Source of the DNA: an uncultured Bacillus sp.
GTDB taxonomy: Bacteria; Bacillota; Bacilli; Bacillales_B; DSM-18226
Direction: 5' to 3'
Length of the DNA: 34,686 nucleotides
Assembly (NCBI RefSeq): GCF_946478885.1
Contig: NZ_CAMLDX010000030.1
Coordinates: 1-34,686, forward strand
The notes beneath the pieces are model-generated. The model did no database searches, was not told the DNA's origin, and saw only the letters and a program-made list of their open reading frames with translations. This document shows, in pieces, positions 34,613 through 34,686 of this stretch (position 1 is its first letter; the number at the start of each line of letters is the position of its first letter). The translations under genes were made by a program, and so were the position numbers.

Positions 34613-34686
34613 TTATTTAACTGCGTCCTTGAGTGCCTTACCTGGTTTAAATGCAGGGACTTTACTTGCAGCAATTTCAATTTCAT
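34613..34686 (-). CDS. hbs: DNA-binding protein HU (HBsu), C-terminal 23 residues only (runs off the right edge)
   Basis: The minus-strand frame entering from the edge reads EIEIAASKVPAFKPGKALKD then AVK and stop. This is the characteristic HU C-terminus, ending in the FKPGKALKDAVK helix. HU is the main nucleoid protein. Location before folE matches B. subtilis hbs. Only the tail is visible. Confidence 0.93.
   Translation of the reverse strand, partial: EIEIAASKVPAFKPGKALKDAVK

Overview
The window is a low-GC Gram-positive chromosome segment from a Bacillaceae species related to Bacillus. Gene content and order follow the B. subtilis region running from hbs and folE-mtrB to dinG and aspB. 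Almost every gene lies on the minus strand and is read from the right edge to the left. Starts are preceded by strong AGGAGG-type ribosome binding sites, and TTG and GTG starts are common.

Read in the direction of transcription: the 3' end of hbs (HU protein); folE and mtrB (TRAP); hepS-menG-hepT (menaquinone side chain and ring methylation); ndk; cheR; a shortened aromatic supraoperon aroC(aroF)-aroB-aroH-hisC-tyrA-aroA(aroE); ypiA-ypiB; ypiF-qcrA-qcrB-qcrC (menaquinol:cytochrome c reductase, bc complex); ypjA-ypjB; a YugP-like zinc metallopeptidase; the oppositely oriented membrane gene ypjC; then ypjD(mazG)-dapB-mgsA-bshA-cca-birA; panB-panC-panD (pantothenate); dinG; ypmB; and the first codons of aspB. 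The theme is core metabolism: quinone synthesis and its respiratory user, aromatic amino acids, lysine and cell wall precursor (dapB), bacillithiol, and CoA precursors.

Departures from the B. subtilis layout are the most informative part. (1) A plus-strand cassette at about 3.98-6.32 kb sits between panD and dinG. It encodes a MerR-type regulator with two tandem helix-turn-helix domains, an ABC ATPase and an ABC-2 permease. It carries two near-identical operator copies, one before the regulator and one before the transporter; the second also reads as an intrinsic terminator and as a 19-bp-spacer promoter. (2) The trp genes that B. subtilis has between aroH and hisC are absent, while the tryptophan-sensing TRAP gene mtrB is kept. 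(3) bshB1 is absent between mgsA and bshA; about 300 bp with a hairpin remains there. (4) Several short leader ORFs and structured intergenic elements occur: before panB (with an intrinsic terminator), before folE, before ypiA, a nearly full-length imperfect palindrome of about 118 nt after aroA, and another beside the ypiF-qcr promoter.

No rRNA, tRNA, CRISPR array, phage gene or complete insertion sequence was seen. I saw no clear novel multi-gene system beyond the tandem-HTH MerR/ABC cassette with its paired operators. All family calls are from reading the sequence; no database search was run.
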